Below, piece by piece: positions 51,132-59,030 of a stretch of DNA of 64,000 bases (its first letter is position 1; each line of letters opens with the position of its first letter). The translations under genes were made by a program, and so were the position numbers. This DNA is from Patulibacter defluvii (lineage in GTDB: Bacteria; Actinomycetota; Thermoleophilia; Solirubrobacterales; Solirubrobacteraceae). Below the pieces are notes generated by a model. That model did not search any database and had not been told where the DNA came from. It saw only the letters and a program-made list of their open reading frames with translations. The stretch covers positions 43,045 through 107,044 of the forward strand of contig NZ_JAWZSQ010000020.1 of assembly GCF_034096925.1 (NCBI RefSeq). The letters are read 5' to 3'.

Positions 51132-51204
51132 GCCTCCGTAGCTCAGCTGGTAGAGCACTTCACTCGTAATGAAGGGGTCAGCGGTTCGAGTCCGCTCGGA
51201 GGCT
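51132..51204 (+). tRNA. tRNA-Thr (anticodon CGT)
   Basis: A complete cloverleaf. The acceptor stem GCCTCCG (51132-51138) pairs with CGGAGGC (51197-51203); the discriminator base T is at 51204. The D-arm is AGCTCAGCTGGTAGAGC-like. The anticodon stem CTTCA/TGAAG encloses the loop CTCGTAA with anticodon CGT, which reads ACG (Thr). The T-arm contains GGTTCGAGTCC. The 3' CCA is not encoded. Confidence 0.96.
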
Positions 51205-51210
51205 CCTGGA

Positions 51211-51236
51211 GAACGCCCTGCACCCGCGGGGCGTTC
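51211..51236 (+). terminator. Terminator hairpin after tRNA-Thr
   Basis: GAACGCCC (51211-51218) pairs with GGGCGTTC (51229-51236) over 8 bp with a 10-nt loop. It begins 7 nt after the tRNA and is followed shortly by TTT, the nearest thing to an intrinsic terminator in the window. Confidence 0.6.
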
Positions 51237-51259
51237 GTCGTTTCGGCGACGTCGTCACC

Positions 51260-51288
51260 GTCGATCCGTCCAGCATTGGACGATCGAC
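51260..51288 (+). other. Bulged hairpin upstream of the Rieske gene
   Basis: GTCGATCCGTCC (51260-51271) pairs with GGACGATCGAC (51278-51288), an 11-bp stem with one bulged C and a 6-nt loop. A smaller CGGTC/GACCG dyad follows nearer the start. It lies in the leader of the Rieske gene; a regulatory role is possible but unproven. Confidence 0.4.
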
Positions 51289-51345
51289 CACTGGCCACCG
51301 CTGCGATCGGTGTGCGAGCGTCGGTCCAACGACCGTGGAGGAGCC

Positions 51346-52407
51346 GTGGGAGACGCCGGGGACGAGCAGCTGCCGACCGACGAGGAGGTCGAGCGGGCGC
51401 TGCGCCGCGCCTGGTTCCCGGTCGCCCGGATCGCCGACCTGGAGCGGCCGCGGCGGGTCGAGCTGCTGGGCGAGACGCTGGTCGCCTACCTCGACGAGGG
51501 CGGCACGCCGCAGGTGGTCGCCGACCGCTGCGGCCACCGCGGCGCCTCGCTCGCCGACGGCCACGTCGAGGGCGACCGGATCGTCTGCCCCTACCACGGC
51601 TGGCAGTGGCGCGGCGGCGACGGCCGCTGCGTCCACATCCCCTCGCTCGGGCCCGAGGCGGTGATCCCGCCGCGTGCGCTGATCGCCCGTCACCACGCCC
51701 GCGAGCAGTGGGGCCTGGTCTGGTGCTGCCTGGACGAGCCCGCGGTGCCGCTGCCGTGGCCGGACGCGCTCGACGGCAGCGGCTGGATCCACGGCCCCGG
51801 CCGCCCGATCGCGATCGCCGCCGGGCCGCGGGCCGCGACCGAGAACTTCCGCGACGTCGCCCACTTCCCCTTCGTCCACGCCGGCACGATGGGCCACCTG
51901 GACGCGGTCGTCGCCCCGCTGGCGGTCGAGCGCGACGGGACCGAGGTGCGGATGTCGCGCACCTACGACGCCCGCGGCGGCCAGGACGCGCTCTGGCAGG
52001 AGCGGATGACCTTCGGCTACCACGCGATCGCCCCGGCCTTCGTCTGCCTGCGGATGGAGCACGAGGACGGCGCCGTCCGCTTCCTGCTCAACGCGCCCAG
52101 CCCCCACACCGCCCCGACCGCCCCCGGGCGTCCGCGGTCGACGATCTTCTGGGTCGAGGGCTTCACGCCCGACTACCGCGCGATGACGCTCGACGAGGTG
52201 CTGGAGTCGGAGGCCCAGGTCTACGACGAGGACAGCCCGATCCTCGACCGGCTGGAGCCGGGCGAAGCGACGCTCGACAACGGCGCCGAGGTCCACACCC
52301 CCGCCGACCGCTACACGCTCGCCTACCGCCAGGCCTTCCGCGCCTTCGTGCGGCTGGCCAACGGCGCGCCCGCCGCCGAAACCGCCGCGAGCGCGGCGGC
52401 CGACTGA
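51346..52407 (+). CDS. Rieske non-heme iron oxygenase, alpha subunit
   Basis: A 353-residue oxygenase. The N-terminal Rieske domain binds a [2Fe-2S] cluster through C62, H64, C81 and H84 (CGHRGAS; CPYHGW). The C-terminal catalytic domain has the non-heme iron ligands in NFRDVAHFPFVHAG (about 164-177) and an acidic ligand candidate near DEDSPILDRL. It resembles vanillate-demethylase and phenoxy-type oxygenases acting on aromatic or cyclic compounds. No reductase or ferredoxin gene is adjacent. GTG 51346 follows GGAGGAGC. Confidence 0.92.
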   Translation: MGDAGDEQLPTDEEVERALRRAWFPVARIADLERPRRVELLGETLVAYLDEGGTPQVVADRCGHRGASLADGHVEGDRIVCPYHGWQWRGGDGRCVHIPSLGPEAVIPPRALIARHHAREQWGLVWCCLDEPAVPLPWPDALDGSGWIHGPGRPIAIAAGPRAATENFRDVAHFPFVHAGTMGHLDAVVAPLAVERDGTEVRMSRTYDARGGQDALWQERMTFGYHAIAPAFVCLRMEHEDGAVRFLLNAPSPHTAPTAPGRPRSTIFWVEGFTPDYRAMTLDEVLESEAQVYDEDSPILDRLEPGEATLDNGAEVHTPADRYTLAYRQAFRAFVRLANGAPAAETAASAAAD

Positions 52408-52469
52408 GCCGCCCCGAGCCCCCGTCCACCCCGCGCCCGGCCGCCGGCCGGGGCGGGTAGGCTGCGCCC

Positions 52470-52742
52470 GTGCAGCCTGAGACATCGGGACGGATTCTGC
52501 GCCTTCTGCTCGGCCTCGAGGCGCTGCTGGGCCTGGTCGTGCTCGGCGGTCTCGGCGTCTACACGGTGATGGGTCCCGGCGGCGGTGCCAGCTGCGGCGG
52601 CTCCTGCGACCAGTGGGAGTCGATCGCCACCACCGCCCTGACCCTGGCCGCGATCGTCGGCGGCGCGCTGCTGGCGGCGATCGTCGTGGTCGGCGCGCTG
52701 GGGCTGGCCGGGGCCGCCCAACGGGCCCGCGGCGGCCGTTGA
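52470..52742 (+). CDS. Small two-helix membrane protein
   Basis: A 90-residue protein with hydrophobic segments at about 9-32 (LRLLLGLEALLGLVVLGGLG) and 51-80, separated by a Gly/Cys loop (ASCGGSCDQWES). No family is recognised. GTG 52470 lies 6 nt after TAGGCT (52458-52463), a leaderless start. The two loop cysteines could form a disulfide if the loop is outside. Confidence 0.7.
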   Translation: MQPETSGRILRLLLGLEALLGLVVLGGLGVYTVMGPGGGASCGGSCDQWESIATTALTLAAIVGGALLAAIVVVGALGLAGAAQRARGGR

Positions 52743-52759
52743 CCCGCGGCGGCCGTTGA
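52726..52759 (+). repeat. 17-bp tandem duplication at a gene end
   Basis: CCCGCGGCGGCCGTTGA occurs twice in tandem (52726-52742 and 52743-52759). The first copy ends with the stop codon of the small membrane protein. It looks like a recent slippage duplication. Confidence 0.7.
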
Positions 52760-52771
52760 CCCGCGCCCGCC

Positions 52772-52806
52772 GTCACGTTCCGGTCGTCCAGCGACCGGAA
52801 CGTCGC
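52772..52806. repeat. Dispersed palindrome, copy 3
   Basis: GTCACGTTCCGGTCGT (52772-52787) and GCGACCGGAACGTCGC (52791-52806). The core arms 52775-52786 and 52792-52803 pair perfectly over 12 bp with a 5-nt loop. It lies 30 nt after the stop of the small membrane protein and about 60 nt before the HNH gene, the same gene-end position as the other two copies. Confidence 0.75.
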
Positions 52807-52867
52807 AGCCGGCGACCTGCACGCGCGCCTGCACGCCGTCCTCGGCCCCGCGTACGGTCCCCGGCCG

Positions 52868-53398
52868 ATGCTGCGGGAAGCGAAGAGCGCCCGGTTCGCG
52901 CGCCGGACGACCCTGCTCGGGCGCCGCTACGGGCTGGTCCACGGGCACGAGCAGGCCACGGTCCGCTGGAGCCCGCGGGCCTTCCGCGCGCTCCAGGCCG
53001 AGCAGCTGGAGCACCCGGTGCCGCTGCTGCGCGACGACCGGCGAACCTGGTGGGCGTTCGAGGACCGGGTCTACTGGGAGGACGACGACCTCTCCGCCGA
53101 CGACGTGCTGGCCCTGGTCCGCGACCGCGAGCGGCGCCAGCGACGGCGGCTGGAGCGGGCCCACGCCGCGCTCGCCGGCGACGGCGCCGACGACCTCCCC
53201 CGCCGGCGCCCGATCCCGCGCGAGCTGCGGCGGACGGTCTGGGAGCGCGACGGCGGCGCCTGCGTCGAGTGCGGTGCGACCTTCGAGCTCCAGTACGACC
53301 ACGTGATCCCGCTCGCCCTGGGCGGGGCCGACAGCGTCGAGAACCTGCAGCTGCTCTGCGCCCCCTGCAACCAGCGCAAGGGGGCGTCGGTCGGCTAG
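52868..53398 (+). CDS. HNH endonuclease-domain protein
   Basis: A 176-residue protein with a C-terminal HNH fold (about 120-172): CVECG, YDHVIPLALGG, then NLQLLCAPCNQRKG. The Cys pairs bind a structural zinc, and the His and Asn residues form the nuclease site. The first ~110 residues are basic and coiled and contain an acidic patch (WEDDDLSADD). Such stand-alone HNH proteins may act on DNA; no partner or mobile-element context is visible. TACGGT (52853-52858) lies 9 nt before ATG 52868. Its stop shares CTAG with the TetR gene. Confidence 0.88.
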   Translation: MLREAKSARFARRTTLLGRRYGLVHGHEQATVRWSPRAFRALQAEQLEHPVPLLRDDRRTWWAFEDRVYWEDDDLSADDVLALVRDRERRQRRRLERAHAALAGDGADDLPRRRPIPRELRRTVWERDGGACVECGATFELQYDHVIPLALGGADSVENLQLLCAPCNQRKGASVG

Positions 53399-53952
53399 GA
53401 GCCCTCCGGCCCCAGCCCCCGCCACAGCAGGTCGACCGCCTGCGCCGCCCACTCCTCGACCTCCATCGGGCGGCCGGCGACGTGGCGGGCGAAGAACGAG
53501 CCGACCAGCAGCTCCATCGCCAGCAGGCCGTCGAAGTCGGGCCGGACCTCGCCCCGCTCCTGCGCCGCCCGCACGATCCGGGCCATCCGCTCGCGGTGCG
53601 GATCGACCACCCGCTCGCGGTGCAGGCGCAGGATCTCGCTGTCGTCGCGCTCGACCAGCATCGCGCCGAGCACGTCGAGCCCGACCCGCTCCAGCTTGCG
53701 GCCGAAGGCGACGAGGAAGGCCAGCAGGGCGTCGCGCAGGTGCGGTTCGCGCTCGGCGGCGTCGACGTCGACGTCGAAGCGGGCGATCGCGGCGGTCGCC
53801 AGGTCGCCGCGGTTGCGGTAGCGGCGGTAGATCGTCGTCTTCGCCACCCCGGCCGTCTCGGCCACCGCCTCGACGGTCAGGGCGCTCAGGCCGCGCTCGC
53901 CCAGCAGGTCGTAGGTCGCCCGCAGGATCCGGTCGTCGACGTCGGCGCTCAC
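53395..53952 (-). CDS. TetR-family regulator of the MFS exporter
   Basis: A 185-residue TetR protein: helix-turn-helix at about 25-45 (LSALTVEAVAETAGVAKTTI, then YRRYRNRGDL), followed by a helical ligand domain with a TetR_C-like WRGLGPEG end. The GTG start overlaps the MFS stop (GTGA). The pair should be co-transcribed and autoregulated through the palindrome at 55563. Confidence 0.92.
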   Translation of the reverse strand: MSADVDDRILRATYDLLGERGLSALTVEAVAETAGVAKTTIYRRYRNRGDLATAAIARFDVDVDAAEREPHLRDALLAFLVAFGRKLERVGLDVLGAMLVERDDSEILRLHRERVVDPHRERMARIVRAAQERGEVRPDFDGLLAMELLVGSFFARHVAGRPMEVEEWAAQAVDLLWRGLGPEGS

Positions 53953-55541
53953 CGCGGCTCCGCCTCGGGCCCCGCCGTGGCGACCACCGGTGGCCCCTCC
54001 CCCGCGCCGCCCGCCAGCGGCGCCTGCGAGACGACGAAGTCCTGCCGCCGGACCAGCAGCGCCGCCCCGACCGCGCCGACCAGCGCCACGATCGCGGTGA
54101 TCACGAAGAGCGTGTTGAGGCCACTGGTGAAGGCCCCGTGCGCGACCTCGCGCAGCCGCTCGACCTGGGCCGGATCGGCGCCGGCCGGGATCGCCGCCAG
54201 CGCCCGCTCGGTCTGCCCGGCCGTCACCGCCGCCGCCAGCTGGTCGGCGTGCGCGGCCGCCGGCATGCCCGCCGTGCCCTGGGCGATCAGCTCGTGAACC
54301 CGGTGCTGGAAGACGGCGCCCAGGGCCGCGATCCCCGAAGCGATCCCGACCTGGCGGAAGGTCGAGTTGATCCCCGACGCCATCCCGCTGCGGCGCGGCT
54401 CGACGACGCCGATCGCGGTCGAGGCCAGCGGCGGGTTGACCAGGCCGCTGCCGAGGCCGGCGACGATGAAGCCGGCGATCAGCACCGTCCAGGTGTCGCC
54501 TGGCTCGACGCCGTGCATCAGCAGCAGGCCGACGCCGACGAAGAAGAGCCCGCCGCCGAGCAGCACCCGCACCGGCACGATCGCCGACAGCCGTCCGGCG
54601 ACCGGGCCGACCAGCAGCATCAGGCCGGTGATCGGCAGGAACCGCAGGCCGGCCTCCAGCGGGCTGAAGCCGAGCACCCCGCCCTGCAGGTAGAGCGTCA
54701 GGTAGAGGAAGATCGCGAACAGCGACGCCGACATGCAGAAGGCGACCATCGACGCCCCGAGGAAGGTCGGCTTGCGCAGCAGCCGGAGGTCGAAGAGCGG
54801 GTTGTCGCGCCGCAGCTGGCTGACCGCGAACAGCGCCAGCAGCAGCACCGATCCGCCGAGCGAGGCGACGATCGTCGCGCTGCCCCAGCCCTCGGCGTTT
54901 CCGCGCACGAGGCCGAAGATCAGCAGGAAGAGCGCGGCGCTGAAGAGGATCGCCCCCAGCCAGTCGATCCCGGCCGGGTGCGGATCGCGCGACTCGGCCA
55001 CGCGGGTCAGGGTCAGCGTCGCGGCGACCAGGCCGATCGGCAGGTTGACGAAGAAGATCCACTCCCAGCCGAAGGCGTCGGTCAGGACCCCGCCGACCAG
55101 CGGCCCGACGGCGACCGCCGCGCCGGTGACCGCGCCCATCACGCCGAACGCGACCCCGCGGTCCTTGCCGTGGAAGGCCTGCGCGATCAGGGCCAGCGAG
55201 GTGGCGAACATCATCCCGCCGCCGATCCCCTGGACCCCGCGCAGCAGGTTCAGCAGCAGCGGGTCGTTGGCCAGGCCGCAGCCGAGCGACGCGAGCGTGA
55301 AGACCGCCAGCCCGCCGACGAAGACCCGCCGGCGGCCGATCAGGTCGGCCAGCGACCCGGCGACCAGCAGCGACGCGGCCAGGGTCAGCGAGTAGGCGTT
55401 GACGACCCATTCGAGGTCGGAGAACGACGACCCCAGGTCGCTGCCGATGTCGGGCAGCGCGACGTTCACGATCGTGACGTCGATCAGGAGCATGAACACG
55501 CCGAGCGCGATCGCGATCAGCGTCCACCACTTCGAGTCCAC
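53949..55541 (-). CDS. MFS drug exporter, DHA2 (EmrB/QacA) type
   Basis: A 530-residue proton antiporter with 14 predicted membrane segments. Motif C-like and motif A-like blocks are present: LLIDVTIVNVALPDIG at the start (D1 motif) and GSLADLIGRRRVFVGGL (motif A, about 62-78). The large loop near 420-460 is periplasmic-type. It probably exports hydrophobic drugs or metabolites. GTG 55541 follows GAGAGAGG. It is controlled by the downstream TetR gene. Confidence 0.95.
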   Translation of the reverse strand: MDSKWWTLIAIALGVFMLLIDVTIVNVALPDIGSDLGSSFSDLEWVVNAYSLTLAASLLVAGSLADLIGRRRVFVGGLAVFTLASLGCGLANDPLLLNLLRGVQGIGGGMMFATSLALIAQAFHGKDRGVAFGVMGAVTGAAVAVGPLVGGVLTDAFGWEWIFFVNLPIGLVAATLTLTRVAESRDPHPAGIDWLGAILFSAALFLLIFGLVRGNAEGWGSATIVASLGGSVLLLALFAVSQLRRDNPLFDLRLLRKPTFLGASMVAFCMSASLFAIFLYLTLYLQGGVLGFSPLEAGLRFLPITGLMLLVGPVAGRLSAIVPVRVLLGGGLFFVGVGLLLMHGVEPGDTWTVLIAGFIVAGLGSGLVNPPLASTAIGVVEPRRSGMASGINSTFRQVGIASGIAALGAVFQHRVHELIAQGTAGMPAAAHADQLAAAVTAGQTERALAAIPAGADPAQVERLREVAHGAFTSGLNTLFVITAIVALVGAVGAALLVRRQDFVVSQAPLAGGAGEGPPVVATAGPEAEPR

Positions 55542-55562
55542 GTGACCCTCTCTCGGACGGAA

Positions 55563-55576
55563 ACGCTACGTAGCGT
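55563..55576. promoter_or_regulatory. Candidate TetR operator of the MFS operon
   Basis: ACGCTACGTAGCGT is a perfect 14-bp palindrome 21 bp upstream of GTG 55541. TACGCT on the minus strand (55572-55577) is a likely -10 box, so a repressor bound here would block transcription. An extra GTAGC follows outside the dyad. Confidence 0.6.
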
Positions 55577-55661
55577 AGCGGCGCCGGGCGGCCGTTCCGG
55601 CAACCCGGCGCGTGGCCGCTCGCGACTGGTCCGGTCCCGCTCCACGCGCCATGATGGACCG

Positions 55662-56363
55662 GTGCAGGCGCGGGACGTGATCACGGTCGCCCGCCGCCGC
55701 GCCGGACTGACGACCGGCCGGCTGGCCGCGGCGCTCGGCGTCGCCCCGGCCACCCTCGAGGCCTGGGAGTCGGGCGCCGGCGACCCGACCTACGGCCAGG
55801 TCCAGGAGGTCGTCGCGCTCTGCGGCTTCGACCTCCACGTCGGCCTGCCGCACGCCGACGGCGCGACGCCCGACCGGGTCGCCGCCCAGCTGGCCCTGGC
55901 CCCCGCGGCGCGGCTGGCGGCGCTGGCGGTCGGGCCCTTCGACCACGGCGAGGTGCTGGCCACGGCCGCCGGGTCCGGTGCCCGCTTCGTGGTGATCGGG
56001 GAGACCGCCGCCGCGCTCCACGGCTGGCCGCTGCCGCTGGCCGGCCACCGGGTCGAGCTGGTGCCTCACCCCGCCGACCACGACGCGCTGCTGCTGGCGC
56101 TCGCCGCGCTCGAGCCGGCCGCCCACGGTCCCGGCCGCGTCGACCTGCTGGAGACGCCGCCCGGCACCGGCGGCTACGACGACCTGGCCGCCGACGCCGC
56201 GGCGGTCGCGCTCGCCGCGCCCGCGGAGGCGGTCGCCGTCGCCTCGCTCGTCGACCTGCTGCGGATCGACCAGGCGACCGGCGGCCACCACGCCGGCGTG
56301 CTGGTGACGACGCTGGCCGTCGCTCGCCGCGCCGGCGCCGCGGGCGAACCGCTCAGCGGCTGA
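55662..56363 (+). CDS. HTH protein with nucleotidyltransferase-like C-terminus
   Basis: A 233-residue protein. An N-terminal XRE-type helix-turn-helix (about 4-55, ARRRAGLTTGRLAAALGVAP) precedes a C-terminal region with ARFVVIGETAAALHGWPL (about 106-123). That region resembles the V-I-G-G-x-A-x-x-L-H-G start of AbiEii/MNT-type nucleotidyltransferases. The usual catalytic D-x-D is replaced by HRVEL, so the enzyme may be inactive or diverged. GTG 55662 lies 6 nt after CATGAT. Its last 11 nt overlap the convergent secreted-protein gene. No toxin or antitoxin partner is seen next to it. Confidence 0.65.
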   Translation: MQARDVITVARRRAGLTTGRLAAALGVAPATLEAWESGAGDPTYGQVQEVVALCGFDLHVGLPHADGATPDRVAAQLALAPAARLAALAVGPFDHGEVLATAAGSGARFVVIGETAAALHGWPLPLAGHRVELVPHPADHDALLLALAALEPAAHGPGRVDLLETPPGTGGYDDLAADAAAVALAAPAEAVAVASLVDLLRIDQATGGHHAGVLVTTLAVARRAGAAGEPLSG

Positions 56364-57345
56364 CGCGGATCGTGCGCTCGGCGCCGTCGCGGGCCCCGGC
56401 GCCGTCGCTGGCCGCCACCCGCACGGTCAGCCGCCGCGCCGTGCCGGCCCGCCGCCGCTGGGCGGCCGTCAGCCGCACGACCAGCCGCTTGCGGGCGCCG
56501 GCGGCCACCCGCACCGCGGCCAGCTTGCGCAGCGTCCGCTTGCCGGCCAGCACCCGGCCGTCGATCCGGCACGAGACGCTGGCCGCCGTCGGGCAGCGGA
56601 CCTCGACCCGCAGCCGCCGGCCGGAGAGCCGCACGCCGGGCCGCGACAGCCGCAGCGTCGGGGTCGTCACCGGCGGCGCCTCGGGACCGATCGCCACCAG
56701 CCGCGGGGTCGCGAAGCGGACGGTCGTCGACGCGCCCGAGGGCACTTCGACCCGGGCCGTCACCTGGACCCGGTAGCTGCCGCCGCGGGTCAGCGCCTTG
56801 GGGTCGATCCGGACCGGGCCGAGCACGTGGCGGGTGCCGTCGCGCTCCAGCGCCTGCTCGGGGACCGACGCCACCGCGGCCCCGCCGGCGGCCGGGACCA
56901 GGTCGAGCCGGGCCCGCGCCGTGGCGCCGCCGGGACCGTCGAGGCGGGCGCCGTAGGAGACCCGCACCGCCGAGGCGTCGTGGCCGTCGGCGGCGTCGTA
57001 GCGGAAGCTGTCGGAGCTCATCGTGACCGTGCCGCTGCCCGGCAGCAGCAGCGGGCCGTCGAGCCGCATCCCCGAGAGGTCGGCGTCGCTGCCCGACGAC
57101 GGCGCGGGCACGGCGGTGCCGGTCGCGCAGAGCAGGAAGCAGCCGCCGACGTCCAGCCGCGCCGGGCCGAGCGGGGTCAGGTAGAGCGTGTCGCCGACCG
57201 TCGCGCGGTCGCCGCCGCGGTCGAGCGCACGGATCACGGCCGGCGGTGCGCCCGCGTCCCCGTCGGCGGCGCCCGCCGCCGACGGCGAGACGGCGAGCGC
57301 GAGCAGCGCCCCGCCGGCTCCGAGCACGCGCACCGCCACCGTCAT
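56353..57345 (-). CDS. Secreted beta-rich protein with Arg-rich C-terminal module
   Basis: A 330-residue exported protein (signal peptide about 1-26, ALLALAVSPSAAGAA). The middle is beta-rich with one Cys pair (GGCFLLCATG). The last ~100 residues (from about 225) form a module with two Cys (VRCPTAASVSCRIDG) and many Arg, matching the C-terminus of the upstream RTX protein. The ATG overlaps that gene's stop (ATGA), so the two are made together. The function is unknown. Confidence 0.7.
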   Translation of the reverse strand: MTVAVRVLGAGGALLALAVSPSAAGAADGDAGAPPAVIRALDRGGDRATVGDTLYLTPLGPARLDVGGCFLLCATGTAVPAPSSGSDADLSGMRLDGPLLLPGSGTVTMSSDSFRYDAADGHDASAVRVSYGARLDGPGGATARARLDLVPAAGGAAVASVPEQALERDGTRHVLGPVRIDPKALTRGGSYRVQVTARVEVPSGASTTVRFATPRLVAIGPEAPPVTTPTLRLSRPGVRLSGRRLRVEVRCPTAASVSCRIDGRVLAGKRTLRKLAAVRVAAGARKRLVVRLTAAQRRRAGTARRLTVRVAASDGAGARDGAERTIRVSR

Positions 57346-59030
57346 CGGCGCACCCGCAGGACGACGGTCCGGGCCGCCGAGCGGTCGGACTGGTCCTTGA
57401 CGCTGACGCGGACCGAGAGCCGGCTGGCGCGCCGGACCCGGCTGTTCTGGCCCTTCGCCGTGGTCAGGCTCACGGTCTTCGAGGCGCCGGCGCGGACGGT
57501 GGTCGGGCCGCCGCGGGCCAGGATCCGGCCGCCACCGCGGACGACGGCGCTCGCCCGGCAGCTGGTGGTCGCGTCGCGCGGGCAGGCCACCCGCAGCCGC
57601 AGCCGGTTGCTCTTGCGGCTGAGCGCGGTGCTGCCGATCTTCAAGCGCAGGGCCGCCGTCGGCTTCGGCTTCGGCGGGTTGGTGGTGCCGCCGCCGGGGC
57701 CGGGAGTGCCCGGTCCGGGGTTGCCGGGGCCGGGGCCGGGCGGCGGGGGAATCAGGTTCGGGTCGAGCGCCAGCAGCACGTCGCGCGTCACCTGCAACTC
57801 GATCGAGGTCGTCGTGTCGCCGGGCTTGACCGTCGCCGCGTCGGTGTCGGCTCCGCCATCGAGCGTGTCGGCTCCGTTGCCGCTGCCATCGAGTCGATCG
57901 TAGCCGTCGCCGCCGCGGAGCACGTCATCGCCGTCGCCGGCGGCGACGCCCGCCTGGTCGCTGCCGAGCAGCAGGTCGTTGCCCGCGCCGCCGTCGATCG
58001 TGTCGCTGCCGGCGCCTCCGACCAGCAGGTCGTGGCCGGCGCCGCCGTCGATCCGGTCGTCGCCGGCGCCGCCGTCGACGCCGTCGTTGCCGGCGCCGGT
58101 CCAGATCAGGTCGTTGCCCTCACCGCCGAGCACCGCCGTCGGCACCGCGACCGTGCGCGACTCCCAGGCGTCGTCGCCGCCGCGCAGCTGGGCGACGATC
58201 GCCGACACGCCCGCGCTCGGGCACTCCGCGGTGTTCGGCGCCACCAGCGTGCAGCCGGCGCCGACGGCGATCTGGGCGCCGACGAAGCGGATCTGATCGC
58301 CGCGCGGCGTCACGATCACGCTGTTGGGGGCGTCGCTCCCGAGGTACTCGATCCGTCCCGACGTGGCCGAGACCACGCCGCCGTCCGGGATGTCGCGGGC
58401 GGCCCGCAGCTGCACGCCGTCCCAGCCGACGATGGCGCCGCTGAACCCGAACGGGACCTGGTAGCGGACGGTCAGCCGCAGCCGGTACGACTGGCCGCGG
58501 GTCAGGGCCGTGGGCGAGACCGACTTGGTGACCGACGTCCAGCTGGCCGCCGGCGACGAGGTCAGGAACTCGGGCACCATCGGCGTGGCGACCACGGCCG
58601 AGGTGGTCGCGTCGATGATCTGCGCGCTGGTCGAGACGACGGCCGTCGCGTCCGGGAGCATCGGCAGGCGACCGACCGTCAGGCTGACCGAATCGGGGTC
58701 CTGGCCGCCGGCGCCGTCCCAGACGAAGGCCGGGCTGGTCCAGACCACCGAGGTGTCCGCCCGCACCGTCAAGCCGCCGGCCAGCTGAGTCAGCAGGTAG
58801 CCGTCGGCCTGCCCGCCCGCCGGCTGCCAGGTCGCCGAGCCCTCGGGGCAGGTCGCGCTCGGCGTGCAGTCGCCGTAGCTGGTGGCGGCCGTCCAGCCGC
58901 CGGCGCTGGCCGTGAAGGTGCGAGCGTCCGGGGCGAGCGGATAGTCGCTGGACACGACGTCCGCACTCGCCGGGGCCGCGCACAGCAGCATCCCCGCCAT
59001 CGTCGCTAGAACCGCCCGCGTCCGTCCCAT
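57342..59030 (-). CDS. Secreted RTX (calcium-binding repeat) protein
   Basis: A 562-residue exported protein (signal peptide ending near residue 24). A beta domain (about 30-295) precedes about nine GGxGxDxLx-type calcium repeats (300-392, e.g. GGAGNDLLLG and GGDGYDRLDG), then a Pro/Gly linker (PGPGNPGPGTPGPGGG) and the Arg-rich two-Cys C-terminal module (CPRDATTSC). RTX repeats fold on binding calcium outside the cell. No lipase or protease domain is recognised. ATG 59030 is preferred over GTG 59036 because AAGGGG is well spaced before it. TAGGCT (59085-59090) is a likely -10. Confidence 0.82.
   Translation of the reverse strand: MGRTRAVLATMAGMLLCAAPASADVVSSDYPLAPDARTFTASAGGWTAATSYGDCTPSATCPEGSATWQPAGGQADGYLLTQLAGGLTVRADTSVVWTSPAFVWDGAGGQDPDSVSLTVGRLPMLPDATAVVSTSAQIIDATTSAVVATPMVPEFLTSSPAASWTSVTKSVSPTALTRGQSYRLRLTVRYQVPFGFSGAIVGWDGVQLRAARDIPDGGVVSATSGRIEYLGSDAPNSVIVTPRGDQIRFVGAQIAVGAGCTLVAPNTAECPSAGVSAIVAQLRGGDDAWESRTVAVPTAVLGGEGNDLIWTGAGNDGVDGGAGDDRIDGGAGHDLLVGGAGSDTIDGGAGNDLLLGSDQAGVAAGDGDDVLRGGDGYDRLDGSGNGADTLDGGADTDAATVKPGDTTTSIELQVTRDVLLALDPNLIPPPPGPGPGNPGPGTPGPGGGTTNPPKPKPTAALRLKIGSTALSRKSNRLRLRVACPRDATTSCRASAVVRGGGRILARGGPTTVRAGASKTVSLTTAKGQNSRVRRASRLSVRVSVKDQSDRSAARTVVLRVRR

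Noticed and set aside
51132..51204. tRNA-Thr as an integration site for a mobile element
   Set aside because: No integrase, no repeated tRNA 3' end and no change in base composition were seen around it.
52868..53398. HNH gene as part of a mobile intron or restriction system
   Set aside because: No methylase, intron structure or transposase is nearby, and codon use looks like its neighbours.
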